From: Ceratorhiza oryzae-sativae
Taxonomy: Eukaryota; Basidiomycota; Agaricomycetes; Cantharellales; Ceratobasidiaceae
Length of the DNA: 64,000 nucleotides
NCBI GenBank assembly: GCA_030998015.1
Contig: JARWMV010000011.1
Location: 248,001-312,000, forward strand
Reading direction: 5' to 3'
Shown here: positions 22,386 to 34,988 of the stretch, one piece after another
How the letters are laid out: every line of letters begins with the position of its first letter
How positions within the stretch are numbered: position 1 is the stretch's first letter
Program-made: the position numbers and the translations under genes
The notes under the pieces: generated by a model
Told to the model about the DNA's origin: nothing
The model's database searches: none
What the model saw: the letters and a program-made list of their open reading frames with translations, nothing else

Positions 22386-25173
22386 ATCCTAGGCGGTTAT
22401 ATGTACATATGACATGTTCAATATATGCGACTCGTTATTGAACTGTGAAAGCCTAGTCTGAAATGGGGTCTCGATTGCTGTAAACAGCTGGAATGATGGT
22501 TGAACCTAGGTTTATGCTGCGTATTTTGATTGCTCGATAATACTTGCTGAGTGATTGTAAAGCCTCACAATGCAAGTTTATGATTACGATCCAAAACACT
22601 ATTTAACTATAGCGCACTATTTCTTCACCGAAAATCCTTACCCGTTGCCTACAAACCCATTCCTATGTATTTCAATACCCAATCATTATCGTAGTCCGTG
22701 TAATAAGAACGGCTTCAAAGAAGGATGTAGATTGGCTTGCGAAGGGTTGTGTGCATTGTCGCATAGTTACGGATTCAGTCACTATGCTTGGCGCCCAATT
22801 GATTATGGGAACATTCTGATCGGTTTGTGAATCGAGCGGTCAATTTTGTTCGATTTGAATCCGCCTCGGAAAAATTATGGGCATGTCCGGCATTTTAGAC
22901 ATTACAATGGATTACAACCAGATTGTAACGCATTACAATGATCTGGCCTTTCGGCCGATGTAGGTTCGTCCAGCGATAACCCAGGGCGCTCGTTCCGTAG
23001 TGACGGCCAGCCACGCATAAGCGCTGTAAGGACCCTATGAGGGCTGAAATCCAATATCGAGACGGCTTGCTTTGGCCCTTGACCATAATATTAATTAGAG
23101 CTAGGGCTGACGCACTGGTGGTCTTTAGACCATAAACCTGCTCTTCAGTTCTCAAGGGAAGCCCCAACTCGTGAATTCAACGATTGAGTCAACTAGATGG
23201 GCGCGGAGCCTGCGCGCTCCGAAGATGCACGTGTATTTAATGATATCCGAGCACGTATCAGTGCGCATAGGTAGTAGCTTCATAGCTGAGCCCAATGTTC
23301 TGTACAAGCCCCAAGCGAGGCCAACCCGGTGTCTCGTCATGTCCAAAGTTCTGTCGCGAAGAAAGCAAACACTCTTATCTGTTATCAATCCAATGGATTC
23401 GGGGGGATTCTACGCTATAGAACGCAGTCCAATGCCTTCACAACTTCATGGTCAGAGAAAGCTCTCCTCTACACCCAAGCAGTGGAGACCTGCCTGCTTT
23501 GGCATATGAGACTGCAGTATCGAGCTGCTTGTACAGAGCCAGCAGGCATAACTCTTCCATATGCTATATCCGGCCCAAAGAGGTACATAGGCCCTGGGCA
23601 TCTTGGATAAGAGCACTAGTAATGCTTCTCATCTTGCATTTCCGAATCCGTGTATCCGAAGGCATCACCAAAATTACTCCAGACCTCATAACAATCTCTT
23701 ACGTATTTTTCAAACCACTCTAACTTGACCTTATAGTGCAGAAAGGAGCCAAGAAGCAGCGACGTAATTTCAGGCAGTCAGAACAGGAGTGGGGCAGCCG
23801 ATCAACAAAGAGGTTAGCGGTGTTAGAAAACATGCTCCCAAATACCGTCATCTTTTGTATAAAGCTTTCCCACGTGTGTTTGATGTCGTGGGTATTGTGT
23901 GGGGTTCCCTTGTATTTTCCCGATTCTGAAACGATGCGCATATGAGCATTATATTGTAATAATCCTGGGCTGTCACCTCCTACCCGAAAGAGGCCAGTTC
24001 AGGAGGCTGAGGCATATCGTGGCCGCAAGTAAAAACCTTGCCATTAGCTCCACGAAGTCCTGGTGAAATAATACTCGAGTGAATGAGGACATTGTCGAGT
24101 AGTCGGAACCTCCTAAGGATTGACACAATCGACTGGGCACATTATAACTTAAATAATTTCCATTTTGTTGTCGGATGAACGACTCGCGTAGTGAAGCTCA
24201 AGGTATGAATGGCACACCTCACCAACAACATCTCGCTATGAAGAAAGCCATCTTTGTAACAAGGTAATAGTTATCTCCGCAGCCACAAGCATGTAGCAGT
24301 TAGGAACCTGATCAGTAGATCTGTGTTGCCAAGCAGAGTGTCCTGGGTAGCAAAATTTACAACAGACTCGAGAAACGAAGCCATTGGTCGCTAGCGCAAG
24401 AAGGTATTATTCGTTTCACGTCGGCTTCTGTGATGTTATTGGCATCCTTTTGGCCAACAAGTGAGATCATAGCGCATTAATTCTCGACTTCCAAGAGCCA
24501 CGCCGTTGCATCATCGTAAATCCGGCTGAGTACCTTTAGCTCTTCTTTATTTGAAACGGCTACCCAATACCAAGTGAAAATGGTCTGAAGCATCCTTGTG
24601 GCTTCTTCCCTGCTGCTTTGAATTACCTACCAAATTAGGGAGGGCATAGCTCTTAGTCTGTACGTATCTAGCCTCTATTATAGCCTAATCAAGGTGCTTC
24701 AAAGAAGCACCAACACGAACGTCCATCTTCTGGTTAAGCTGCGGCCTTCGTTTCAAATCAACGAAAACACCTTGCGATCCCACCACAAAGCATCGAGAAG
24801 AAAGCTAAAATCACCGCCGTCAAAGCCGCCCAGTGTTGGCAGAAGCACCCGGCTTCCTTCTGAAGTAGTTTCTGCTCCAAGCCCGCTTCCCGAAAATCAC
24901 AATACCGGTAACCAGCCAGTACCGATCCAGCAGCGAGAGGGCTAGAGCCATCGAGGAGCCGTCCGAGTTGGATGAATTCCCGACAGACTTCAAGAATCCT
25001 TTAAGTGTGCTTCCTTCTGCTAGTATACCAAATAGGATGAGAAGAACCACCACTCGAAAACATAAGAATCCAAACTCATAGCAGAAAAACTAAAAGATCA
25101 TATCAAGTACGATATGATCCTATGATTCGATAAGTACTTATTTTTGCCGTCAGCTCTCATAGCCTCGAGATAT
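22386..25173. other. 2.8-kb stretch without a recognisable gene
   Basis: Scattered open frames under 115 codons, none resembling a family I know. A small cluster of CATTACAATG motifs lies at 22900-22945, too short to assign to an element. Decayed repeat sequence is possible but not demonstrable by eye. Confidence 0.4.
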
Positions 25174-25536
25174 TCAGTACAATAAGTTGAGACAAGTAGA
25201 TAGCAGCTTGGTGTGATTGAGCCAGCGCAGCTCATTCGAGTGACGTACCAACCAAAGAATGCTTTCCAGTGCATCATGGTTTTCAGAAGAAATGGAGTTG
25301 ATATTCGTATGTTCTAGTATTGTAATTGCTGTGGATTTTCTGTACTGTATTGATGGGATCGACTTGGCCCTCGAAACAAACCCATCGTTGGGGCTCCTCA
25401 GAAAATATTCGGAGAACTTTCGGCCCCAAGCTGGGTGAGTGGCGAAAGGCGTAGCTGAACGAGATGAATCGATCAATGAGGACACAAGCACAAGCATCAC
25501 GCTTTTACAATTTCTGAAAATAGATCGGGCTGTCAT
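25174..25536 (-). CDS. Small hypothetical protein
   Basis: Uninterrupted 120-codon frame from an ATG at 25536, preceded at about 25560 by a TATAAAAG-like element on the minus strand. The product is Ser-rich with a helical C-terminal part (HDALESILWLVRHSNELRWL). That part loosely recalls the armadillo-like segments found in Rhizoctonia DUF6535-type proteins, but I cannot assign it. It ends 460 bp from the stop of the WD40 gene on the same strand. It could be a fragment of a larger decayed gene. Confidence 0.28.
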   Translation of the reverse strand: MTARSIFRNCKSVMLVLVSSLIDSSRSATPFATHPAWGRKFSEYFLRSPNDGFVSRAKSIPSIQYRKSTAITILEHTNINSISSENHDALESILWLVRHSNELRWLNHTKLLSTCLNLLY

Positions 25537-25638
25537 GCGCAAACCAGAGGCAGCGGTACTTTTATATGGGGCAACGAAAGAGTGACGTCATCCCGGGCCT
25601 CTTCGGCATGGACTTATCGATAAATAGCTTGCCTGAGT

Positions 25639-27437
25639 TCACTGATGATTGCGCTTGTTATTTTCATAAGACCACAGCTTGATACAATTATCCCGCGTCG
25701 TCGGCTGGCAGAGCCTAACTCTGGCTAGTGACTCGCGAGTGGAATGCCATACCCCTGAAACCATAATCTCAACATCTTCTATATCCCCAGAGTCATCAGA
25801 AGACGACTGGTCGGATTCTGACTCATCGAAGTGCCGAGATCCGGATGTGGTGAGGATAAAAGGTTTAGCCGGGTGGAACGCAACAGTGCCAATGGCGTCT
25901 GAAGCCTTGGTTTAGTCTCATGGCTAGGTACTAGATTAGCTACACGAACCTCTATGGGCATCAACCGAAATTCCCTCGTATGCGTCCTCGCCCATTCTCT
26001 CTACATCAAATAGTCTCATCATCCCCACCTATACACCTTAGTCTTAGTTCCTGCGTTTAGAATGCAACTCACCTCGTCTCCAGTCGCTACAGTTCGCCCG
26101 TCCGGGCTCACGTCAAACCACAGCCTTTGATTTGTTTTTACGACGCCCCGATCGTAGAGGCCAACTGGTTCATCCGGTTTTCGAAGATCCCAGGTTGCAA
26201 TGATAGACGTTCGTCGGAACGCAGCGTGCACAAGATGTGGCTTTGTTGAGTTGAATTTTATCTATATAAACGGGATTGACTGAGCACGGAATAAACATAA
26301 GTTCGGCGTGCCATCCATACCTGGGTCACTGCGTCCGATACACCTTCCAGCCAACTCTGAATTTGTGCGCCCGTATCCTCGGTATACATTGCGATACCCG
26401 CTGAATAAGAGCCAGCAGCATACAGGCCAGACCAATCTGGCGCAAAGGCTAGCGCGGATACAATCCCTGCTCGATTTTGATCATTATCATAACCCACCTC
26501 CGTGACAAATTAGACCTACCTCTGAGTCCATCTCGACTTTTCTTGGTTGGTATGGTGCGCATTCTTGTCCCTTCTGCGCCAGGATTGTGCACGTCAAATA
26601 TTTCGATTGCATCCTCGAAACCGCAATAAAGTCTGCCTCCACGGACCTATGGGTCAGGCTCGCAAAAGGTCGCATGAAACCGGACGCACTTATTCATATA
26701 CATATTGAAGGCCATGGAGTGTGGTGCAATGAATCTTTCTTGGTGGTCAATTATCCTATAGGACGCCCTTAACTATACAATACTAGTGAGTTCATATTGC
26801 TATCAATGGCATAAAAAACCCCACCCTTCCGTCAGACGCGTCGAGCAAACGGACAGGACGATCTCTGACCGCCGAGACGAAACAGTACGATGCGGGATCT
26901 GTTGGCGAAGCTGTGGGAAACCAAGCAGTGCTCAAAATGGGAGCAGGGTTCTCCACGGTTATGCTCGCTAAGTTGAACATCAGAGTCAAGCTTAGCCAAA
27001 TTTAACAGAAACATACGTTTGATTCCCAAATCCTCGCCAACGGCAGCAACACTCATCTTGGAGTCTTCATAAGTGATTAAAATTGCACGTCCGTCTGCGC
27101 ACCATTGAACGCAACGAGGAAAATTTGTAGGGTTCAGGTTCGGAGAAAGGTATGTAGAGTGGTTTTGGATGGTTGCAGGATCAATCCCGGTCGAAACTGA
27201 CACCAGAGCCTGATCCAGCACCAGGTCAGCTTCAGGAGCAGATTTAACGGCTGCGTTAGACGTTGGATCCCCAGTTGCCATAGAGCCTGACTCGTCCTTG
27301 TCTAGGCCAATCCCTACACCATTGTTTGAGAGTTGCGGCTCATTAAAGCTAACTCCAGCTCTAATAGACTCAAAGTGTTTATCCTTTTCCTCGGACAGCC
27401 CTTGTGAGTTGTTGATCGTCAGGTCATCGTTCGACAT
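25639..27437 (-). CDS. WRAP53: TCAB1/WRAP53-like WD40-repeat protein
   Basis: Eight minus-strand exons fit, e.g. 27437-27017, 26967-26825, 26772-26690, one starting at 26632, and a last one ending at TGA 25639. The Asp/Ser-rich N-terminal leader is followed by a seven-blade WD40 propeller with family-specific blocks: NFPRCVQWCADGRAILITYE, ENPAPILSTAWFP, LRASYRIIDHQERFIAPHSM, LYCGFEDAIEIFDV, GIVSALAFAPDWSGLYAAGS, TSIIATWDLRKPDEPVG, and VERMGEDAYEGISVDAHR. In animals this protein binds the CAB box of box H/ACA RNAs and routes telomerase RNA to Cajal bodies; nuclear RNA binding is the expected role here. All joins keep phase and no stop was seen, so the gene looks functional. An acidic Ser insert (ESESDQSSSDDSGDIED) lies before the last blade. 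Confidence 0.85.
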
Positions 27438-29119
27438 CTCTCATCAGGTGGTATCGTTGTCGAGTTTGGGCTGGAGGAATTGATAGACATGCATTAGGTA
27501 ATAATCTCACAAGCGCCACACTTGCCAGCCAAGATCTTGCCAGTTCAACCTCCCCGAGAGGCAGCCTTCAAGGCGCATATGAAAGCTGTTAGAACCTATG
27601 CCAGATTTTGAGTTATCCCGATCATTAAATCATCACTGTGGCCTCTAACCTCCAATCAATCAAATGTCTCTTGCACTTTTCCATCGCTGTTAGTCCCCAA
27701 AGCCTACGGGTAGTCAACCTGCTTAAAGTCCTCGGATACATCCCCATGCAAAACGAATCGCTTAGAATATGAAATACCTATAATGCTTCGTGTGTTGTGT
27801 TGGGGGGTCCGGAAGCCAGGCGCCGCTGGAAGTACCCTCAACTGGGTTCGAGGACGATAATTATTCCACCAGGAATCCGACAACTTTTCCTCAGAGTTAA
27901 AATTTACTCCATAATGCAAATTTTGCTCTACAGTTCTCCAAAGTCTTACAAGAATTCGACGGCTCGATATCTTAATATTCTGCGGGTCACCCTCAGGAGG
28001 TTTTTCTCTGCCTGGTTTGGTGTCTTCGTAAATTACTAGAGGGAAATGACAAGGCCAGGGTAGATCGTGTCGGCGCCTACCCTTGAAAATCTATCACGGA
28101 TTCTAGACTAGTGTAGAGACTTAGGAGCCCTAAACTAGTACGTCCGCCAGAGCTTTATGATTAAACCAGGCTGCCTACAGCTTGCCACCACCTATTGAGC
28201 CTAATCCCATCTACAAGCGGTAACTGGATTGAAAGAGGGAAAATGGTACAATAATCATCAAGAGGATGTTAGATATGAGCGGATGCAGAGGTTCGGATTG
28301 CTGTATTGTCGACTACTGAGGTTCTTCTGGCATTTCTGGATAAATACGACTATAGGTATATCAATCTACGACAGCAACATGCTCCACTGTCTCCTCCTCC
28401 CGATAGGATCACTGCCTGCAGTTTTTGCCTTACCTGACAGGCCCGCCCATTGACCTTCCACCTAGAAGTTGGATAGATGTATGCGCTCGCCCCGTCGGCC
28501 AATCGAAAAGAAAACGACAAACATGAGAGGACGAGGGCTTCAAATTCAATAAAAGGATCACCGGCCGCTGTGTCTCGATCTTCCTTCTGTTAGTGCGAAT
28601 AAAACCAAACTTGGAAGGCGCACAGGCCGGGGGTAAGACGAACTGTGGCGCACCGGCGTTATCACAACATCCTGCGTTTTTTCAACCAAACAATTGAACA
28701 CAAACATATAACTAGTGTTAGCAAAAGGAAATTAATGCAATAGTCGCTCAATTGTGTCCAAGTATGGTGTCTGGGTTATCCATAACCAGCCTATATTACT
28801 GACTATTACCCAGATTCACCAAATTCAGACTGGCAACACTCCAGGGTGTGACAGGCCAGCGCTCGTTTTGACAGTGTCTGCAAACTTGGAACTCTGACCA
28901 CCACCGCACTTGTGCCATTGGCATACCAAATTCTCTATTCCTTGAATGGCTGAATCTTGCGGAGGTACACAACTAATATTTTCCCAAGTTAGTCGCTGGG
29001 ATCTAATCGCTTGTCCCTAAGAGTCCGACTCAAGCTCCAAGCGGCTATCCACATCGGAGAACACACCTGAAGGTGGGTGGGGGCTGACCTTCCGACCTAC
29101 GAGGTACATCTGATTATGA
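27438..29119. other. Stretch holding the shared upstream region and unresolved 5' exons of the SUMO ligase gene
   Basis: Between the WD40 start codon (minus) and the first recognisable exon of the PIAS-type gene (plus). The N-terminal SAP and PINIT domains expected of a PIAS/Siz ligase should lie here if the gene is complete, but I could not recognise them on the + strand. Only short unassigned open frames are present. Confidence 0.4.
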
Positions 29120-30224
29120 TTCATTGGCGCCATTCAGCCGGTAGTAGTTTTGAGACCGTCTCCCTGTTGTGTCCTGCAAGTATCACTTTGTAGCTTTGCC
29201 ATCAATCCTAATGATTCCCGTTAGATCAAAGGCACTCGCATCCAGGCACCCTGTCGGTCGTCAAAGTGTACCCATCTCCAATGTTTCGATGCTAACAACT
29301 GGCACTTGTTCCCACAACCTGTCCCCAAGGTCTGTCCAGTATGCGGAATCATAGTGCGCAGCGAACATATCGTACGCGAAGAGTATGTCTCCGCTTGATT
29401 CCAAGGCTTTTTTAAGCTCACGACAAAGATAGTTATTTTGAAAAAATTCTGAATCAAACACCTGAGACTGTCGTTGAAGTTCTTTTGGCACCCAATGGCG
29501 AATGGTGGACTAAGGATTTCCTATACGGATCAGCAGTAAATAGGAATAACGCTGGAAGACCTCCACCTCCACCTGTTGACAGTATCCTCGTTCATGCATC
29601 GTCTACAAATGCCTCAACTTTGAGTATGCTCGCCGGCATCCAGGACCCACCGGACGAACATTCTGCTGAGGCAAACACGCCAAATCAAGGTAAGTTGTTA
29701 TATCGTTACATAATACGGGTCTATAACCCAAACACAACTGTAGTTGCAGATCCCGCTGATGCGGAACCCAACCCCACCCCCGAGGCGCAAGACAACGACC
29801 CAACAACGGATGTCGGAGAGGAGGATGACAATAGCAGCGTAGCAAGCAGCACCGAAGATATCAAAGGCCCCACGGACTTGGGTGCTGGGGCAGAAGATCG
29901 CGCGGAAACGGACCCTGTTAGTGGGGTGGCTACTCATAGCAAATGAGCGCTAACAGGTTGTTCACATAGGAGAAAATAAGGGTACCATCCCCTAACCCCG
30001 CGTGTAACATCGTTCTCCCCTTCCCTCCTGGTGTTCGTCTCCCTGAGAGGCAGAACCAACCGCATCCCCAGGGCCCTCCACCTGCCGATGACCAAGTTCC
30101 GCACTATCAAGAAGAAAATCCAGCATTGCCGACAAATCCACAACCAGAAGCCCCAGACGATCGCCAGCCGCCTCCTGCTGCTGAACCAAACCAACCCGGA
30201 CAGGCTGACCCACTGCAACAGTAA
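29120..30224 (+). CDS. PIAS/Siz-type SUMO E3 ligase (SP-RING), 3' part
   Basis: SP-RING ligases move SUMO from Ubc9 to nuclear substrates. One exon (ending near 29185) codes FETVSLLCP; its intron appears to use a GC donor (CCT|gcaagt...ttag). From 29225 the exon reads IKGTRIQAPCRSSKCTHLQC followed by FDANNWH and KVCPVCGIIV, the zinc-binding SP-RING pattern C-x-H-x2-C ... CPVC. The next exon codes SYFEKILNQTPETVVEV and APNGEWWTKDFLYGS, the block that normally follows the SP-RING. Then comes a disordered C-terminus: a Pro/acidic exon (29752-29925) and a Pro/Gln-rich exon (29970-30224) ending at TAA. The join between VREE and SYFEKIL (about 29380-29420) does not keep phase with any splice pair I can find, so a base error or a rare splice site is likely there. 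SAP/PINIT regions were not located. Confidence 0.68.
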
Positions 30225-31641
30225 GAATCTCATCAGCCAAGACCAAATTAACAAGTCTTGGCAAACAAGAAGAACCTGTGTTATTAAAATTGATGGATCT
30301 TTTCCACAGAGTGTCGTTCTGGACACCAGTCCTTTGGTTTCGTCAAAACTTTGCTCCAGAGGCCAGTGAGTCTGAAACCATCGTGATAGTAGCGTGATGT
30401 ACTCACGACGTCATGTCCCTATAGCTGCTTTACGCGTATCTATCCTTCTATTTCTATTGATAGAAGTACGTACAACCCGAGTTGACTCGCTTTACAGATT
30501 CATCGAGATCCCCAAATCATTTATCCTTCATCCTTTGCATGCTAATCGTACCTTCAGGGCATTCTTTCAGCCTGGCTTGACCAGAACCGAAGTTACCCGC
30601 ACAAGATTCTATCAGACCGAACTCGTTTTGCTTCTTTCGTTAGTTGGTGGTCGATCGGTTTACTCAGTGAGAATCCCTTTGTAGCCGCTGCACACGCCAC
30701 ACTAAAAGTCAACGCCTTTTAGCGATTATCACTTACGTATTCTACGATTCTCGTGCATGGTACTCTTTAATTGGAATCTTTGGTACAAAACTCTATTTGC
30801 AACTACCCCTGGTTTGGTTTCATTGACAATCGCCGTCAGGATTGAACTTGATTTTCGGGATGGCCGCAGCAGCCTCGATCACTTCAATCAATCTCTCTAA
30901 AAGTATATGCCCGTGAGTGGACTCTCATATATTCAAACGCGGGGATCATGTACTAGAAAACATATTAGCCCAGAACCAATCTCATATTGCCACTCTATGA
31001 AAGCCTTGGAATTATTCGCATGGTTGACATGGTGAGCACTTTTCCAATAGCTGGTGAACGCCCAATGATTGTTATGCACGCTCTGTTGATAGGTTCCTGT
31101 TCGTCCTGGAAACTCTGAGCCTATGTATGCGCAAAGGAAACAGGTTTTATCGCGAGTTTCCAGCGCCTTAGCGTGGTGTGCCATGATGCGCGCCATGGCA
31201 TAAACTGTGAAGAGAGTGAGATAAATGCGCCATTATCATCCATCAATGTCATAACCATTACTGGTGTATGAAACTCGTTCCCGAATAATCATCGACAATG
31301 ACCTTTGCATGTTGGATCCCAAGATACGCATTTTATAAATTGTAATCAATCTTGGGACCGAGAGTCATGTGTGTTTTATTCAGAGCGTTTCCTGAAGGAA
31401 GCGCCGGGTTCAATCGTGCAGAAATGACACAGGCTGACACCGCCAATGGCAGAACAGTGTCGCATAGACTGCCATGAATCAAGTCTGACCCCGTGATAGT
31501 TTCGCACGCCACGCAACACCACGCTTTCACATCTCAACACTCACACAAAGGTTTACTGGATAAGATCAATCAATTTTTTCGGCACGCTACTCTAGCGACA
31601 TCCGCGCAAGTCCAAATCTGAAATAATTACTACATCCACGT
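30225..31641. other. Intergenic stretch between convergent SUMO-ligase and BiP genes
   Basis: About 1.4 kb downstream of both flanking genes. Open frames are short and unassigned (e.g. 30394-30684 +, 30933-31196 -). Expected to hold the two 3' UTRs; nothing else is supported. Confidence 0.45.
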
Positions 31642-33959
31642 CTAGAGCTCGTCGTGAGAAGAGCTTCCACCCTCGCTCGACGATCCACCATAGAGCTTGC
31701 CAGTGATCGGGTTGACGACCGCCTGGACCTCCTGGAGCTTCTCTTCCAAATCCTCGCTCGTCGCGCTCTGGCCGTTCTCCTCGAGCCAGTCAGAGGTCTC
31801 CTTGACGGTGGCCAAGATGGTCTTCTTGTCCTCCTCGCCAATCTTTCCACCGAGACCCTCCTGGTCGCCGAGCTGAGACTTGAGACCCCAGATCTAGAGA
31901 ATAACAAGTAAGTTTCGGGTGGATTGAATGGCTGGAATCAATAAGACGTACGAAGTTCTGGAGGCTGTTGAGAGCCTCGATCCTCTTGCGCTGAGCCTCA
32001 TCCTCAGCGGCGAACTCCTCGGCCTCACGGACCATGCGGTCAATCTCCTCCTGGGAAAGGCGGCCCTTCTCGTTGGTGATCGTGATGGACTCGGACTTGC
32101 CACTGTAAAGAAGGTGTTTAGAGGACAATCATAATCTAATGATAATTGCTACTCACGTTCCCTTATCGTTGGCGGAGACCTTGAGGATACCGTTGGCGTC
32201 AATCTCAAAGGTAACCTCGATTTGAGGAACACCGCGCTGAGCGGGAGGAATGCCAGAGAGCTCAAACTTGCCGAGCAAGTTGTTGTCCTTGGTCAACGAA
32301 CGTTCACCCTCAAAGACCTATCATCGAGAACCAGATTAGAACAAATCACAGACAGATTTATGTTTGATATTCTTACCTGGATGAGGACAGTGGGCTGGTT
32401 GTCAGCGGCAGTCGAGAAGATCTGGGACTTCTTGGTAGGGACGACGGTGTTGCGGGGGATGAGCTTGGTGAAGACACCACCGGTGGTCTCGATACCCATG
32501 GTGAGCGGGCAAACGTCGATGAGGACAACATCCTCAACACCCTCCTCGCCAGACAGGATACCACCCTGGATAGCAGCACCGTACGCGACAGCCTCATCGG
32601 GGTTGATTCCCTTCGAGGGCTCTTTCCAAAGTACTCCTTGATGAGCTGCTGGACCTTGGGGATACGGGTCGAACCACCGACGAGGACGATCTGATGGAGG
32701 TCGTGAGTACAAACCGGACAGATAAGACAGGAAAGCAACATACGTCAGAGATATCCTCCTTCTTGACGCCAGCATCCTTGAGAACCTGCTCGACGGGCTT
32801 CATGGTCTTGCGGAACAGATCCATGTTGAGCTCCTCGAACTTGGCGCGGGTCAAAGTCTCGGAGAAGTCGTTGCCGTTCTCGAAGGATTCAATCTCGAGC
32901 TTGGTCGACATCTGGGAAGAGAGAGTGCGCTTGGCCTTCTCGACTTCCTTCTTGAGCTTGGACAGGGCGCGCTGGTTCTTGGAAACGTCGGTGCCAGTCT
33001 TCTTCTTGTACTCGCGAACGAAGTGCTCGATGACACGGTTGTCGAAATCCTCACCACCGAGATGGGTGTCACCAGCGGTAGCCAAGACCTCGAAGACACC
33101 GTCGTCGATAGACAGGAGCGAGACATCGAAGGTTCCTCCACCGAGATCGTAGACGATAATCTGAGACTCGCCACCCTTCTTGTCGAGACCATAGGCGATC
33201 GCAGCGGCGGTAGGCTCGTTGACGATACGGAGGACAGTGAGACCGGCGATGGTACCGGCGTCCTTGGTGGCCTGACGCTGAGCGTCGTTGAAGTAGGCCG
33301 GGACGGTGACGACGGCGTGGGTGACCTTCTTTCCGAGGTAGGCCTCGGCGGTCTCCTTCATCTTGGTGAGGACCATGGCGGAGATTTCCTCAGGAGTCTA
33401 CGCGAGTTGAATGAGTGATGGAAAATAAACACAAGCTAAAGCCACGTACAAACTCCTTGAGCTCCGACTTGTTCTTGACCTGGATCATTGGCTTCCCGCC
33501 CTTGTTGACAATCTTGAAGGGCCAGTGCTTCATGTCGCGCTTGACCTCGGAGTCATCATACTTGCGACCAATGAGACGCTTGGCGTCGAAGACGGTTTGG
33601 GACGGGGAAGTGTGGAACGCGGCCTTGGCGGCATCTCCGATCCTGCCAAAGATTAGATTAGCTCGGGCTACGCGCCACGCGAGGCCAGACGCGACTCACA
33701 GACGCTCGTCATCACCAAACTGAACCCAAGACGGAGTGATACGGTTACCCTGGTCGTTCGCGATGATCTCGACGCGTCCACCGCGGTGGACACCGACGCA
33801 AGAGTAGGTGGTTCCCAAATCAATACCGATGACCGTCCCGTAGTTTTTGTCCTCGTCGGCGCGGGCGACCGGGACGAGGCAGATGATTGCCATGACGGCG
33901 AAGAGAATGAATGCGACGGAGGAGACCATCGCACGCGCTGAGGATCTCGAGGGTGCCAT
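31642..33959 (-). CDS. KAR2: ER chaperone BiP/Kar2 (HSP70), one apparent 1-nt deletion
   Basis: HSP70 of the ER lumen: folds secretory proteins, drives translocation and senses ER stress. Seven exons: 33959-33700, 33642-33450, 33397-32744, 32690-32377, 32317-32157, 32102-31952, 31893-31642. A 33-residue signal peptide precedes [19 protein letters not shown]. The ATPase domain has [45 protein letters not shown] and [13 protein letters not shown]. The substrate domain ([19 protein letters not shown]) and lid follow, and the C-terminus is SSSHDEL, the ER-retention signal. Exons total 1,985 nt, one short of 662 codons. The break is near 32621-32625, where EYFGK must be followed by [11 protein letters not shown] but the sequence reads AAGAGCCC instead of AAGGAGCCC. 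Since BiP is essential and everything else is perfect, an assembly error is by far the likeliest cause. Confidence 0.95.
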
Positions 33960-34034
33960 GATGGCGGTGGGTGTAGAGCCAATGTGGTAGTTCCCGCGCT
34001 GTTATATATGCGCAAAGAAGTGCTACGTGTCAGC

Positions 34035-34138
34035 CCACGTGACACGGGAACACGTAGCGCCGACGTGGCATGAGCCGTGTGCTGGCCGTCGCTTGACTAA
34101 TTCCCGTGCACCGGGTCTTCCATCCACCATGCCACGTC
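34035..34138 (-). promoter_or_regulatory. Candidate unfolded-protein-response elements upstream of BiP
   Basis: Within 75-180 bp upstream of the BiP start codon are four ACGTG-type cores: CCACGTGAC at 34035-34043, CACGTAGC at 34051, GACGTGGCA at 34062-34070 and GCCACGTC at 34131-34138. Such cores match the binding preference of Hac1/XBP1-type bZIP factors that induce BiP during ER stress. Sequence resemblance only. Confidence 0.45.
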
Positions 34139-34698
34139 TGGGCCTCGTTTGCCGACGCGCGTGATGGGCCATTGGAATGTAGGCTGGGTCAGATGAGTCG
34201 ACTTATCTCGGCGTATCCTGGCCACTCGGCGTCACGAACACGCAAATCAACGCGTAGTCTAGATTGTTCAGATATTCCTTTCAGCCAAACAGAATGTACA
34301 GCAAACCTCTCGTCCCCTCCGCTCCACACGCATATCGCTTGGTATACCACTCCAACCCATCGAAACGGCCAGAAATCAGCAACTAAATTAGTTTGCACTT
34401 GTTTGCCCATCAGGCGATCAGGGTGCTCATTCTCGTGGCCCTACCCAACACTCACACGCATAAGAATGATAAAGCTACCGACCGTGCCTGGGCGCCTAGA
34501 GTAGTTTTCTGTTGCCGTCGAATCTCTTGTCTCGTATTCAAGCATAGAATACCCACCAAAGGACAAGCACCGTCGATCAAAGTCTAAATTGCTGAGGATT
34601 GATCGTACACACAAATGCGCCCTCGGTAGGAGGCGGCCAATTAGAGGCCTGGCGAATCCACCAAAAGTGCCATAGCCTCGCCCGTTTTGGCACACTCC
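34139..34698. other. Region between BiP promoter and the Gypsy element, no gene recognised
   Basis: Short open frames only. Its right end is the empty-site flank of the Gypsy insertion, finishing with the ACGT target duplication at 34699-34702. Confidence 0.4.
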
Positions 34699-34702
34699 AC
34701 GT

Positions 34703-34801
34703 TGGGGACGGGGATGCGAGGTGGTGGAAAGCGATGAGATTACACAACCGAGCACACACAACCAAACCCCGGGGGCATACCCCCGGTCACCCCCTACTCC
34801 A
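34703..34801 (-). repeat. 3' mini-LTR of the Gypsy element (99 bp)
   Basis: Matches 42648-42738 except for one G/A difference and an extra segment containing AACCAAACC. It holds a near-palindrome, CCGGGGG-CATA-CCCCCGG, that could form a hairpin in the RNA. Confidence 0.78.
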
Positions 34802-34988
34802 GGTGCCCCCACATAACAACGGCCGCCCTCGGACGTAAACATCGAGAAACCACGAAAAGAAAGCCAAGAGACAAGGAGAGGAGAGAAAGGGAAAGAAAAA
34901 ACAGCACAAAACGTCGCAGACACAACCGATCATGTACAGTAGAAGCAAAATAGTAAATGATTATATGCGTAAAAGAAATGTCCAGTAC

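Noticed and set aside
22900..22945. Repeated CATTACAATG motifs as transposon ends
   Set aside because: Only two short copies, no matching inverted end and no target duplication recognised.
29261..29491. Minus-strand frame with protein-like text (FAYDMFAAHYDSAYW)
   Set aside because: It is exactly antisense to the SP-RING exon, whose Cys/His pattern and following block identify the + strand as coding.
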